Origin: CAVYOD01 sp963770045
GTDB lineage: Bacteria; Acidobacteriota; Aminicenantia; Aminicenantales; CAVYOD01
Reading direction: 5' to 3'
Assembly (NCBI GenBank): GCA_963770045.1
Contig: CAVYOD010000012.1
Coordinates: 62,001 to 126,000 of the forward strand
DNA: 64,000 nt
The notes beneath the pieces were generated by a model. The model ran no database searches and had not been told where the DNA came from. It saw only the letters and a list, made by a program, of their open reading frames with translations. Positions within the stretch are counted from its first letter, which is position 1. Every line of letters starts with the position of its first letter. Below are positions 17,160-25,762 of the stretch, piece after piece. Made by a program: the position numbers and the translations under genes.

Positions 17160-17771
17160 ATGGGCGTTAAGGAGCGGAGAAAGAGAGAGGAGCAGGCTCG
17201 GCTTGCTTCGATTTTGATGGCCGCGGAGGGCGTTTTCTCCAAAAGCGGTTACTACCAGACGCGGATGGACGACATCGCCGACGCCGCCGAGCTCGGCAAG
17301 GGAACCCTTTACTACCACTTCAAAAACAAGGATGCCATCTATCTGCACCTTCTCGAGCGGGAATCCACGAACATCCTGAAGGAGGTCAAGGACCGGATCT
17401 CCGAACGGGCCTCTTTCCTGCAGACTCTTCGGGAAACCCTCTATTTCTACATCGAGTATTTTGAGCGCAACCCCAATTTCCTGAAGATGTTCTTTCCCTG
17501 CATGTGCGGTTTCATCCATTTTGAGGACGCCACCCTGGTCCGCAAGTCGACCAAAAAGTATGTTCGCCACGTCGATTTTATACGGCTGGCTCTGGAGAAA
17601 AAAATCCGCGAGGAGAAGGTTCCTATCCAGTTCGAAGATCTCCTGAAATTCCTGCGCACTCTCTACATCGGAATCGGCATGAAACTCCTCGAAGGCAAAA
17701 AAAGCGAGGCCGCCGCGGCCGTGGATTTTTTTCTCAGTCTGATGCAAAAGGTCATGGAGGACAAACGATGA
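17160..17771 (+). CDS. TetR/AcrR-family transcriptional regulator
   Basis: 203 residues. The N-terminal helix-turn-helix is typical: ILMAAEGVFSKSGYYQTRMD followed by DIADAAELGKGTLYYHFKNK. The C-terminal ligand-binding half is helical (FIEYF-type helix YIEYFERNPNFLKMFF). ATG 17160 is chosen over TTG 17142 because it has the GAGGAG site. The stop overlaps the next start (ATGA), so it is the first gene of tetR-tolC-hlyD-RND and probably represses that operon in the absence of an efflux substrate. Confidence 0.93.
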   Translation: MGVKERRKREEQARLASILMAAEGVFSKSGYYQTRMDDIADAAELGKGTLYYHFKNKDAIYLHLLERESTNILKEVKDRISERASFLQTLRETLYFYIEYFERNPNFLKMFFPCMCGFIHFEDATLVRKSTKKYVRHVDFIRLALEKKIREEKVPIQFEDLLKFLRTLYIGIGMKLLEGKKSEAAAAVDFFLSLMQKVMEDKR

Positions 17772-19079
17772 ATAAGCTCTTGGCGAAAATCATGGTCGTG
17801 CTAACCATCTCGGCAACGGGGAGCGCTGTTGCCCAGGAAAAGATATCTCTCCGAGAGAGCATCGGACTGGCTCTCAAAAACAGCCAGGTCGTCCAGGTCG
17901 CCAATGAAAACGTGACCGGGGCCGAATACAAGATCAAAGAGAACAAGAGTCTCTATTTCCCTCAGATCAACGTCGGCGGAAGCTACACCCGGATGAGCCT
18001 GTTCAGCGAGATGGAGTTTGCCTTTTTGGGGCAGACCTACAGGTTCAAATTCGGATTGCCCAACAACTATGATTTCCGGGCGTCGGCCGTCCAGCAGGTC
18101 TTCAACTGGGGGAGGACCGGGAAGGCGATCGAAATGAGCCGGGCGGGCCTGGACCTGGCCAGGGACGGGGTGGCGCTGACGAACCAGATGGTGGCTTACC
18201 AGGTCGTCCCTCTCTTTTACGGAGTCATCTTCTTCAGGGAGGCGATCAAAGTCGTCGATGACAACATCAAGCTCTTCGAAAAGAAGCTGGAGATCATGAC
18301 CGAGCGGTACAAGGCCGGCCTGGTCTCCACATTTGACCTCTCGACGATCGAGGTCCAGATCAGTGTTCTCCGGGCTCAGAAAATCGACTTTGAGAACAAT
18401 ATCCACAAGCTGAGCCTGACCTTTAATTCCCTGGCGGCGCGCGAGCCCGAGGCCGCCTTTCAACCCGGATGGCGGGCTCGACCCCGAAGAGGCGGGCTGG
18501 AACAAGGACGCGCTTCTGAAAGAGGCCGAGGCGCTGCGGGTCGAGTTCGCCCAGCTCCAGCACCAGGAGAGCCTGAGCCAGGCCGGGATTGACCTGGCCA
18601 GGACGGCCAACAAGCCGACCGTTGCGTTCAGTTTCAGCTATGAATTTCGCAACGGTTATATGCCCAACATGGACACGATCAGGGGGAACTGGTCGGCTCT
18701 CCTCTCGGTCAGCTACCCTCTGTTCGATGGATTCAGGGCCAATGCCCAGGTGGCTCAGGCCGAATCGGCGCTCAGGACCGTCCAGACAAGAAGGGCCGAC
18801 CTCCAGCGTTCGGTGGCTCTCGAGATCGAGACCGCTCTCGCCGACCTCCAATCCACCGAGCAGAAATTGAAGATCGAGCAATTGAAGATCAAGCAGGCCG
18901 AGGACGCTCTGCGCATCGCCGAGGAGCGATACCAGAGGGGCCTGCTGAGCGCAACCGACTTCGTCGAATCCCAGAACGCTGTGGGGAGCGCCAAACTCAA
19001 CCAGCTTCAGCTCGTCTACAACCACATCCTCGGCACCTACAACCTCTACCGTGCCGCGGGAAAGAAGATCTATGAATGA
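17768..19079 (+). CDS. TolC-family outer membrane efflux protein (one frameshift)
   Basis: Outer-membrane channel of about 436 residues with a cleavable signal (VVLTISATGSAVAQ). The two halves show the OEP repeat: LRESIGLALKNSQVVQVANE and FAQLQHQESLSQAGIDLART, each followed by long helices. The end EERYQRGLLSATDFVESQNA is typical of the family. One extra base in AACCC near 18461-18467 shifts the frame after AAREPEAAF; reading on as NPDGGLDPEEAGWNKDALL restores the rest. Overlaps tetR by 4 bases. Confidence 0.9.
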
Positions 19080-19099
19080 GCAGAGAACGGAGTGAGACC

Positions 19100-20021
19100 A
19101 TGAAAATCATCAAAAGAATCATCGTCGTCGTCATTCTTCTCGGCCTCATCGGCATCATCGGGTACAGGGCCTCGGTCACCTACCAGGCGAGGAAGAAGGT
19201 TATGAATCAGCCGGCGCCTGAGAAAATCGTCCCGGTCGAGGCCGTTCAGCCTTCCAGGGCGAACATCGCCGAGAAGATTCATGCCTCGGCCAACATCCAG
19301 GCGGATTCCGAGATCACGATCTATTCGAAGGTCAGCGGCAAGATCGCCAAGAATCTGGTGCAGATGGCGAGCGCTGTTCAGCCCGGACAGGCTGTGGCCG
19401 TGGTCAACCGAGATGAGGTCGGCTACGATTACATGCCTTTCGAGGTGAAGAGCGATGCCAAGGGCGTCGTGGTCCGGATTCTCCAAAATCCCGGCGCCAC
19501 CGTGAACCCCAGTATGCCGCTCATGACCCTGGTCGATATCGACACGGTCAAGGCGGTGGCGGCCGTCGACGAAAAGAAAATCCGGTTCATCAAGCTCGAC
19601 CAGGCCGCCCGGGTGAACGTCGAGGCCTATCCCGGAGAGACCTTCGCGGCCCGGGTGACCAACATCAGCCCCGTCTGCAACCTGGTGAATCGAACCGTCG
19701 AGGTCGAGCTCAGCATCCCCAACGCCAGTCACCGGGTTAAGCCGGGGATGTACGCCGAGGTCGAATGGATTGCGAGCCAGCGTTCGGCCCTCGTCGTCCC
19801 GATCGCTTTCGGTCGTAGAGCGCGCCGGGCAGAAGTATGTTTTCCTGGTGGGCGACGGTCTGGCTTTAATCAATCAGGTGACCGTGGGCGCCGTCGTCGG
19901 CGATGTCACGGAGATCCTCTCCGGGCTCAAGGGCGACGAGCGGGTCGTCACGACCGGGGCCGGGCAGCTCAACGACAAGGACAAGATCAAGGTCGTCGAG
20001 CACAAGTCATCAGCTGAATAA
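19100..20021 (+). CDS. HlyD/MFP periplasmic adaptor of RND efflux pump (one frameshift)
   Basis: Membrane-fusion protein of about 307 residues linking the RND pump to the TolC channel. A membrane anchor (RIIVVVILLGLIGIIGYRAS) is followed by a barrel-sandwich/lipoyl part (EITIYSKVSGKIAKNLVQMA and FEVKSDAKGVVVRILQNPGA) and a beta-barrel (DQAARVNVEAYPGETFAARV). One extra T in the TTT at 19807-19809 shifts the frame; correct reading continues SVVERAGQKYVFLVGDGLAL. ATG 19100 has GGAG seven bases upstream; an ATG at 19076 overlapping the TolC stop is possible. The coiled-coil hairpin is very short or absent. Confidence 0.9.
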
Positions 20022-20034
20022 GGAAATTCCTGCC

Positions 20035-23000
20035 ATGAGAATCGCCGATATCTCGATCAAACAGCCCGTCTTCATCACCATGATCATCGCCGCGCTCGTG
20101 GTCATAGGCGGCCTTTCCTACTCAAGGCTCGGCGTCGACCTGATGCCAGACATCTCTCTCCCGGTGATCGCCGTCACGGTGGCCAATCCCGGAGTCGGGC
20201 CCGAAGAGATGGAATCCCAGGTGACCAAGCCGATCGAGGATGTTCTCAGCACACTCAACGGCCTCGATCATATCACTTCGACATCGTCCGAGGGGGTTTC
20301 GATCATCGCGGCCATCTTCGTCCTGGATAAGAACCCGCAAGTGGCGGCCACCGAGGTCCGGGAAAAAGTCGCCGGCATTCGTAACACGCTGCCCCGCGAG
20401 ATCATCGAGCCGATCATCAATAAGTTCGACCCCCAGGCGGCGCCGATTGTCTCGTTCGCCGTCCTGAGCAAAAGTGGCAAGATGAGCCTCCCGGCAGTCC
20501 GATCGTTCATCGAGGACAAGATCCAGCCTCTGGTCCAGCAGGTGGACGGGGTCGGGGCGGTGGATATCGTCGGCGGATTGGAGCGGGAGATTCAGGTCGA
20601 GGTCGACCTGAGAAGGCTCAACGCCCAGGGCCTCTCGATCGCCCAGGTCACTCAAGCCATCCGGGGCGAGAATCTCAATATGCCCGCCGGCCGGCTGACA
20701 GAGAAGTCCCAGGATTTCCTGATCCGGACCAAGGCGGAGTTTGCGAGCATCCAGGAGATGCTGGGCATCGTCGTGGCCAACGTCGGCGGCAACCCCGTCT
20801 ACCTCAAGGATCTCGCCACCGTCAACGACGGCTTCAAGACCAAGAGGACGATCTCCCGGATCAACGACCAGGAGTGTATCTCTCTCATCGTTCAAAAACA
20901 GTCGGGGACGAACACGGTCAAGGTCGCCGACCAGGTGCACAGGACGATGGCCCGGATCCAGGCGGCCAATCCTGACCTGGACATCCGCACCACAGTCGAT
21001 TCTTCGGTGATGATCAAGGAATCCCGCGACGATGTCATCAACAGCCTCGTCCTGGGCATCCTTTTCGCCGGGCTCGTCGTCCTTTTCTCTTTCGGAGACC
21101 TTCGGAACACTCTCATCACCGTCGCCGGCCTTCCGGTCTGCATCATCGCCGCCTTTGCTGTCATGAGTCTGCTCGGCTACACCGTCAATATCATCACCCT
21201 GTTGGCGCTGAGCCTTTCGGTCGGCCTGTTGATCGACGACGCCATCGTCGTCCGGGAGAACATCTTCCGGCACATAGACAAGCTGGGCAAGGAGCCGCGC
21301 CAGGCGGCGAGCGAAGGGACGTCCGAAGTCGGGCTGGCCGTCATGGCCACGACCCTGACCGTCGTTGCCGTCTTCCTCCCCGTCGCCTTCAGCGGGGGAA
21401 TCGCCGGCAAATTCATGCGCCAGTTCGGCGTCACCGTGGCCGCCGCAGTCCTCATTTCGCTCTTTGAGGCCTTTACCTTCGCGCCCATGCTGTCGGCCTA
21501 TTTCTTCAAGAAAGTCGAGAAAAGCGGGCGGAAAACGATATCGTCGCGATTTCAGAATCTCGTGTCCTCGTTCTACGGAAGTCTGGGAAACAACTACCGC
21601 CCGACGCTCCGCTGGGCGCTTCGCCACCGGAAAACGGTGATCGCCATGACAACCGTCATTTTCGTTCTCAGTGCTTACCTCTTCACCATTGTCGGAACCG
21701 GAAGCTTTCCCCATGGGGAAAGGCCGGAATTCAACCTGCAGATTCAGACGTCTTCGGGGAGCTCGCTCGAGCAGTCGGACCGGATCATCCGGTCACTGGA
21801 AAAGGTTCTCCGAAGGCAGCCCGAGATCGGAGACCTGGCGACGGTCGTGGGGTCAACCGACGGCTCCTCCGACGTGGCCACGATCAACGTGAAATTGAAA
21901 GTCCGCCCGAAAGAGGCCAGGGGCTACCAGGACAGACTCCGTCCCCTGCTCACGGGAATTCCGGGGGCCTCGATCACCTTCATGGAGGCCAACCAAATGG
22001 GCGGGGCGGCGTTCGCCTCGATTCAGCAGCTCCCCATCCAGATCAACCTCAAAGGCACGGACCTGGGGAATCTGGCCAAGGCCAGCGATCAGGTCTATCT
22101 CGCCCTGCAAAAGGTCAATGGTTTAGTCGATGTGGGGAGCGATAATCGTCCTCCCAAGCCCGAAATTCAGATCGAGGTCGACCGGGTGCGGGCCTCCCGG
22201 CTTGGCGCCGGGACATTCCAGGTCGCATCTTTCATGAGGTCGTTCATCGACGGCGACACGACCTCCAAGTTCCGTGAAGGCGATAAACTCATCGATATCC
22301 GGGTCCGGGCCTCCGAGGATGTCCGCTCCGACCTGAATGAGCTGGGCCATGTTTATCTCCCCGTCATGCGCGGGGGCTCCCTGACGCTCGACCAGGTCGG
22401 CCGGCTCAACGCGGTCAATGGGCCCACTCAGATCAAACGGGCCGACCGGACCCGCCAGATCATCATCGGAGCCAACATCCTGAAGGGGCGTCCTCTCAAC
22501 GAGATCATCCAAAACATCAACGCCGCGCTATCGGGGATTCGTTTCCCCGCCGGAGTGACCTATGAGTTCGGCGGTCAGGTCGAACAAAATCGGGAGATGT
22601 TCGCCGCCTTCACGGTCGCCTTGATCCTGGCCGTTGTCTTCGTCTATATGGTGCTCGCATCTCAGTTCGGTTCGTTCGTCCAACCGTTCGTCATCATGCT
22701 CGCGCTTCCGCTGTCTATCATCGGAGCCGTGCTGGGGCTCCTGCTCGCCAACAAACTCTTCGACATGGTCGCCTTCATCGGCCTGATCATGCTCATGGGG
22801 CTCGTGACCAAGAACTCCATTCTCTTGGTCGATTACACGAATGTGCTTCGGAGAAGGGGATTGAAGAGATTCGACGCGATCGTGGAGGCAGGGTCCACAC
22901 GGCTCAGGCCGATCCTGATGACCACTCTGGCCATGATCCTGGGGATGATCCCGGTGGCGATTGGGTTCGGGGCGAGTTCGAGCTTCCGCGCTCCGATCGC

Positions 23001-23142
23001 CTTCACCATCATCGGCGGTCTGATCAGCTCAACCTTCTTAACCCTGCTCATCGTCCCCGTGGTTTATTCCCTGATTGACGACTTATCGCTCAAAGTGAGA
23101 GGGAAAAAAGCGAAGGAAGTTGCGGTCCAAGCGGAGAGCTGA
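20035..23142 (+). CDS. RND efflux pump, HAE1/AcrB type
   Basis: Inner-membrane proton-driven transporter of 1035 residues, a full-length HAE1-type pump. The N-terminus MRIADISIKQPVFITMIIAA is typical; the proton-relay Asp pair lies in SLSVGLLIDDAIVVREN of TM4; two periplasmic loops and twelve membrane helices are in the normal order, ending near VPVVYSLIDDLSLKVRGKKA. With the adaptor and TolC genes upstream it makes a tripartite pump for drugs, lipids or metabolites. ATG 20035 follows a AAGGAAAT site 14 bases after the adaptor stop. No frame breaks. Confidence 0.95.
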   Translation: MRIADISIKQPVFITMIIAALVVIGGLSYSRLGVDLMPDISLPVIAVTVANPGVGPEEMESQVTKPIEDVLSTLNGLDHITSTSSEGVSIIAAIFVLDKNPQVAATEVREKVAGIRNTLPREIIEPIINKFDPQAAPIVSFAVLSKSGKMSLPAVRSFIEDKIQPLVQQVDGVGAVDIVGGLEREIQVEVDLRRLNAQGLSIAQVTQAIRGENLNMPAGRLTEKSQDFLIRTKAEFASIQEMLGIVVANVGGNPVYLKDLATVNDGFKTKRTISRINDQECISLIVQKQSGTNTVKVADQVHRTMARIQAANPDLDIRTTVDSSVMIKESRDDVINSLVLGILFAGLVVLFSFGDLRNTLITVAGLPVCIIAAFAVMSLLGYTVNIITLLALSLSVGLLIDDAIVVRENIFRHIDKLGKEPRQAASEGTSEVGLAVMATTLTVVAVFLPVAFSGGIAGKFMRQFGVTVAAAVLISLFEAFTFAPMLSAYFFKKVEKSGRKTISSRFQNLVSSFYGSLGNNYRPTLRWALRHRKTVIAMTTVIFVLSAYLFTIVGTGSFPHGERPEFNLQIQTSSGSSLEQSDRIIRSLEKVLRRQPEIGDLATVVGSTDGSSDVATINVKLKVRPKEARGYQDRLRPLLTGIPGASITFMEANQMGGAAFASIQQLPIQINLKGTDLGNLAKASDQVYLALQKVNGLVDVGSDNRPPKPEIQIEVDRVRASRLGAGTFQVASFMRSFIDGDTTSKFREGDKLIDIRVRASEDVRSDLNELGHVYLPVMRGGSLTLDQVGRLNAVNGPTQIKRADRTRQIIIGANILKGRPLNEIIQNINAALSGIRFPAGVTYEFGGQVEQNREMFAAFTVALILAVVFVYMVLASQFGSFVQPFVIMLALPLSIIGAVLGLLLANKLFDMVAFIGLIMLMGLVTKNSILLVDYTNVLRRRGLKRFDAIVEAGSTRLRPILMTTLAMILGMIPVAIGFGASSSFRAPIAFTIIGGLISSTFLTLLIVPVVYSLIDDLSLKVRGKKAKEVAVQAES

Positions 23143-23146
23143 AGAT

Positions 23147-24289
23147 TCAGTTCGGTGACCGGTCGGCGGCCAGACGGGCGAGTTCCTCGGCGGCCGCGAG
23201 CGAGGCGGCGCCCTCGCCCAGGGTCGACCTGATCTTCAAGAACTCTTCCTTCATCGTCCGCCGGACGTCTTCTGATTCGAGGATTCGCCAGGATTCGGCA
23301 AAAAGATTCTTCGGCGTGAACCGGGCCTGGATGAGCTCCGGGATGACCACTTTTCCCGCCAGGATATTGACGATACTGTAGTTTTTGATTTTCATCATCC
23401 GGACGCCGAAGAAATAGGAAAGGGGAGAGATACGATAAAAGGCGATGAGAGGAGTCCCGAGAAGCGCGGTTTCGAGAGTCGCTGTGCCGCAGGCGGAGAG
23501 AACAAGGTCGGCATAGGCCAGCGCCTCGTAGTGATCGGCCGATAGAATCTTGAGGTCGCCTGCTCCTTTGGGGACGAGGCGGGCCACAAAATCAGGATCG
23601 AGGCTCTCGGCCTGAAGCAGAAGGAACTGGCAGGAGAAAGCCCGTCTTAATAGCGCTATTGTTTCGGCGAGAACGGGCAGGTGGTACTTGAGCTCGCTCT
23701 TCCGGCTGCCCGGAAGGAGGGCAATGAGCTTCGGCCGAGCGGCGAGTCCGTATTTCACAAAGAATTCTTCCCGGCTGAGCGGGGTCTTCAGCCTTTCGAT
23801 GAGGGGATGGCCGACAAAAGCGTGGGGTATGCCCCGTTCCTTGTAGATCTCCACTTCAAAGGGGAAAATGAGGAGCATCTTGTCCACAAACTCTTTGATC
23901 GTCCGGAGACGCCTTTCTCTCCAGGCCCAGACCGTGGGGCTGATGTAGTAGAGAACGGGAATCGATAATCTCTTCAGCCGTTTGGCCAGGCGGAGGTTGA
24001 AATCCGGCGAATCGATGAGGACGGCCGCCTTGGGCTTCCGTTTCTCCGCCTCTTCCTGGATGCGGTTGAAGATGGCCCTGATCCTGGGCAAGGAAGAAAC
24101 GACCTCCTGGAATCCAACCACCGCGAGGTCCTCCGCGGGGAAGAGAATCTCCACTCCTTGATCAGCCATCTCTTTTCCCCCGGTGCCGAAAAAGGCGGCC
24201 GCTGGCTGGAGCTTCTTGAACTCGCGGACGAGGGCGGCGCCGTATTTCTCGCCGGAATTTTCACCCGCGACGATGAGGATGGAGTTCAT
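23147..24289 (-). CDS. lpxB: Lipid-A-disaccharide synthase
   Basis: Joins UDP-2,3-diacylglucosamine and lipid X into the lipid A disaccharide at the inner membrane. From ATG 24289 the protein is 380 residues, the usual length. The GT-B (GT19) features are present: the N-terminal ILIVAGENSGEKYGAALV (SGD/E-type start), SPTVWAWRERRLRTIKEFVD, ALLPGSRKSELKYHLPVLAE and the donor-site LSACGTATLETALLGTPLIA. The frame is open with the upstream pseudopilin without any stop, an apparent fusion; a true ATGA-type overlap plus a one-base error is equally possible. It converges with the RND gene, 4 bases apart. Confidence 0.93.
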   Translation of the reverse strand: MNSILIVAGENSGEKYGAALVREFKKLQPAAAFFGTGGKEMADQGVEILFPAEDLAVVGFQEVVSSLPRIRAIFNRIQEEAEKRKPKAAVLIDSPDFNLRLAKRLKRLSIPVLYYISPTVWAWRERRLRTIKEFVDKMLLIFPFEVEIYKERGIPHAFVGHPLIERLKTPLSREEFFVKYGLAARPKLIALLPGSRKSELKYHLPVLAETIALLRRAFSCQFLLLQAESLDPDFVARLVPKGAGDLKILSADHYEALAYADLVLSACGTATLETALLGTPLIAFYRISPLSYFFGVRMMKIKNYSIVNILAGKVVIPELIQARFTPKNLFAESWRILESEDVRRTMKEEFLKIRSTLGEGAASLAAAEELARLAADRSPN

Positions 24290-24838
24290 TCCTGTTTCTC
24301 TTCTCGAGCCGGGTTGGCCGAAATAAATGATCTCGGGCAACTTGTTAGGATCTTGCCCCAGGAAGAAGAGCCACTTGTCATAACTCTCCTGGCTGTGATA
24401 AATCCGGAAAGACTTTTTGGTCGAGGTGCTGACCACGCCGATGATCATCGGATTATCGATCGAAGCGATGTCGCTCAGCTTGGCCACCAGAACCTGCTGC
24501 GGGGAAGAGGCTTGTCTCGCGGATTGCTGCACGCCCTGGGGGGCTCCGGCGAGGAGGATGATATTCCATTCTCCCTGGATCGTCATCGGGTCCCGGAATG
24601 CCTTGCGCAGGCAACGCTCTTCGACCATGACTTCCAGGTTGCGCGGGAACGTCCCCGGGTGCTTGGCCTGGTAAAGGCGCACGGCTTCGACATATTGGTT
24701 TCCCCGGAAAATAAGCTCCTCTTCGTTCTCCCGCTGGATCTCGGTTTCCCAGAGCGGCGCCACCGCCAGGAGGGCGATGCTCATCACCAGGACGGCCACC
24801 ATAAGCATGATCAGCATATAGCCCCTGGGTTTTCCCAT
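24290..24838 (-). CDS. Pseudopilin-like protein, apparently fused in frame to LpxB
   Basis: About 183 residues. A prepilin-type N-terminus (KPRGYMLIMLMVAVLVMSIA) starts at ATG 24838, but the residue at +5 after the Gly is Met, not the usual Glu. The following helix WETEIQRENEEELIFRGNQY and the block HPGTFPRNLEVMVEERCLRK are typical of the GspG-like pseudopilins found in this lineage. No stop separates it from LpxB; in an adjacent frame a TGA overlaps the LpxB ATG. It is the last of three pseudopilin genes in a row. Confidence 0.7.
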
Positions 24839-24867
24839 GGTCGTTGCTCGGTCGGTCAAATGAGGAT

Positions 24868-25278
24868 CTACCACGTATTGTAGGGAGTGCCATCCATTCC
24901 TTTTTCCTCGGAGCCCGAATGGACGTCGATGATTCCGAGTTCCATTCCCGAGACGAGTTCGTCGGGAGGAGGAGTCTCGCGGACCTCGACCCAGGTGGTG
25001 GCCGATTTGGTGATCGGGTCGACAGGAATAGATCGCAGGTAGTGTTCGTCGGCGAGTGTCTGGAGAGAAGTCGGATATTTTCCCTTGTCGGTCCGGTACT
25101 GGTCGATCACTTTTCTAAACTGGAAAAGGTCTTCCTTGAGGACGGCCTCTCGGGCCCGCCTGCCCGCGTTCTGAAATTGAGGCAGGCCGAGGCCGACAAG
25201 GATGCCGATGATGGACAGGACGATGATGATCTCGATGAGGGTAAAACCCTCTTCACCAATCCTTGTATTTTGAACCAT
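24868..25278 (-). CDS. Type II secretion/type IV pilus pseudopilin, GspG-like
   Basis: 136 residues from ATG 25278. The leader MVQNTRIGEEG is followed by the cleavage site and FTLIEIIIVLSIIGILVGLG, with the conserved Glu at +5. The globular part has RAREAVLKEDLFQFRKVIDQ and KGKYPTSLQTLADEHYLRSI. The start lies inside the previous pseudopilin gene (26-base overlap), so translation is coupled. A longer frame to 25320 exists but would give an overlong leader. Without secretin or ATPase genes nearby the machine it serves is unknown. Confidence 0.87.
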   Translation of the reverse strand: MVQNTRIGEEGFTLIEIIIVLSIIGILVGLGLPQFQNAGRRAREAVLKEDLFQFRKVIDQYRTDKGKYPTSLQTLADEHYLRSIPVDPITKSATTWVEVRETPPPDELVSGMELGIIDVHSGSEEKGMDGTPYNTW

Positions 25279-25738
25279 CGATGGCCGTACCCTGGCTTTT
25301 CGTATAGACATCGTAGACATTTTCTTCTCCCCAATTTGTTGAGTCGGGCTTGTCTTGGTAAGAACGGAGTCCCCAGTCGAGTGTCCCGGTTATCGGATCT
25401 CTGGGGATCCGCCGGAGGAATTTGACCACTTTCGTGGTGGCCTCCTTGCCTTGTTCTTCGACCTTCGTCTCCACACCTTTGACAAGTATCTCCAGATTCG
25501 GGGGATAGCCCATGGTCTCCTCTTCGAACTCGAATTTTTTCTCATCGGCCATTTTTTTATAGGCGTCGATCGCTTCCCTGAGCAGCCGCAGATCCCTCTT
25601 GAGCTCGATCTCTTTTTCCCGTTTGAGTGCCATCTGGCCGAGCGGAATGATGGCTGAGGCGAGAATGGCCAGGACGGTGAGGGTGACCAGCATTTCGATC
25701 AGGGTGAATCCCTTGATCCGAGGAGACCGTCGAGGCAT
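25253..25738 (-). CDS. Type II secretion/type IV pilus pseudopilin, GspG-like
   Basis: 161 residues. The short leader MPRRSPRIKG precedes FTLIEMLVTLTVLAILASAI with Glu at +5. After the amphipathic helix (LKRDLRLLREAIDAYKKMAD) come the GspG-like features YPPNLEILVKGVE and RIPRDPITGTLDWGLRSYQD. First of three pseudopilin genes between pnp and lpxB; follows pnp by 24 bases. Confidence 0.9.
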   Translation of the reverse strand: MPRRSPRIKGFTLIEMLVTLTVLAILASAIIPLGQMALKREKEIELKRDLRLLREAIDAYKKMADEKKFEFEEETMGYPPNLEILVKGVETKVEEQGKEATTKVVKFLRRIPRDPITGTLDWGLRSYQDKPDSTNWGEENVYDVYTKSQGTAIDGSKYKDW

Positions 25739-25762
25739 GCTGGCTCCTTGTCTGTTTAGAAT

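Noticed and set aside
20122..21714. 530-codon open frame antisense to the RND pump gene
   Set aside because: It is a shadow: the RND protein on the plus strand has full-length family motifs, and the antisense product is rich in Asp, Glu, Gly and Arg without any recognisable domain.
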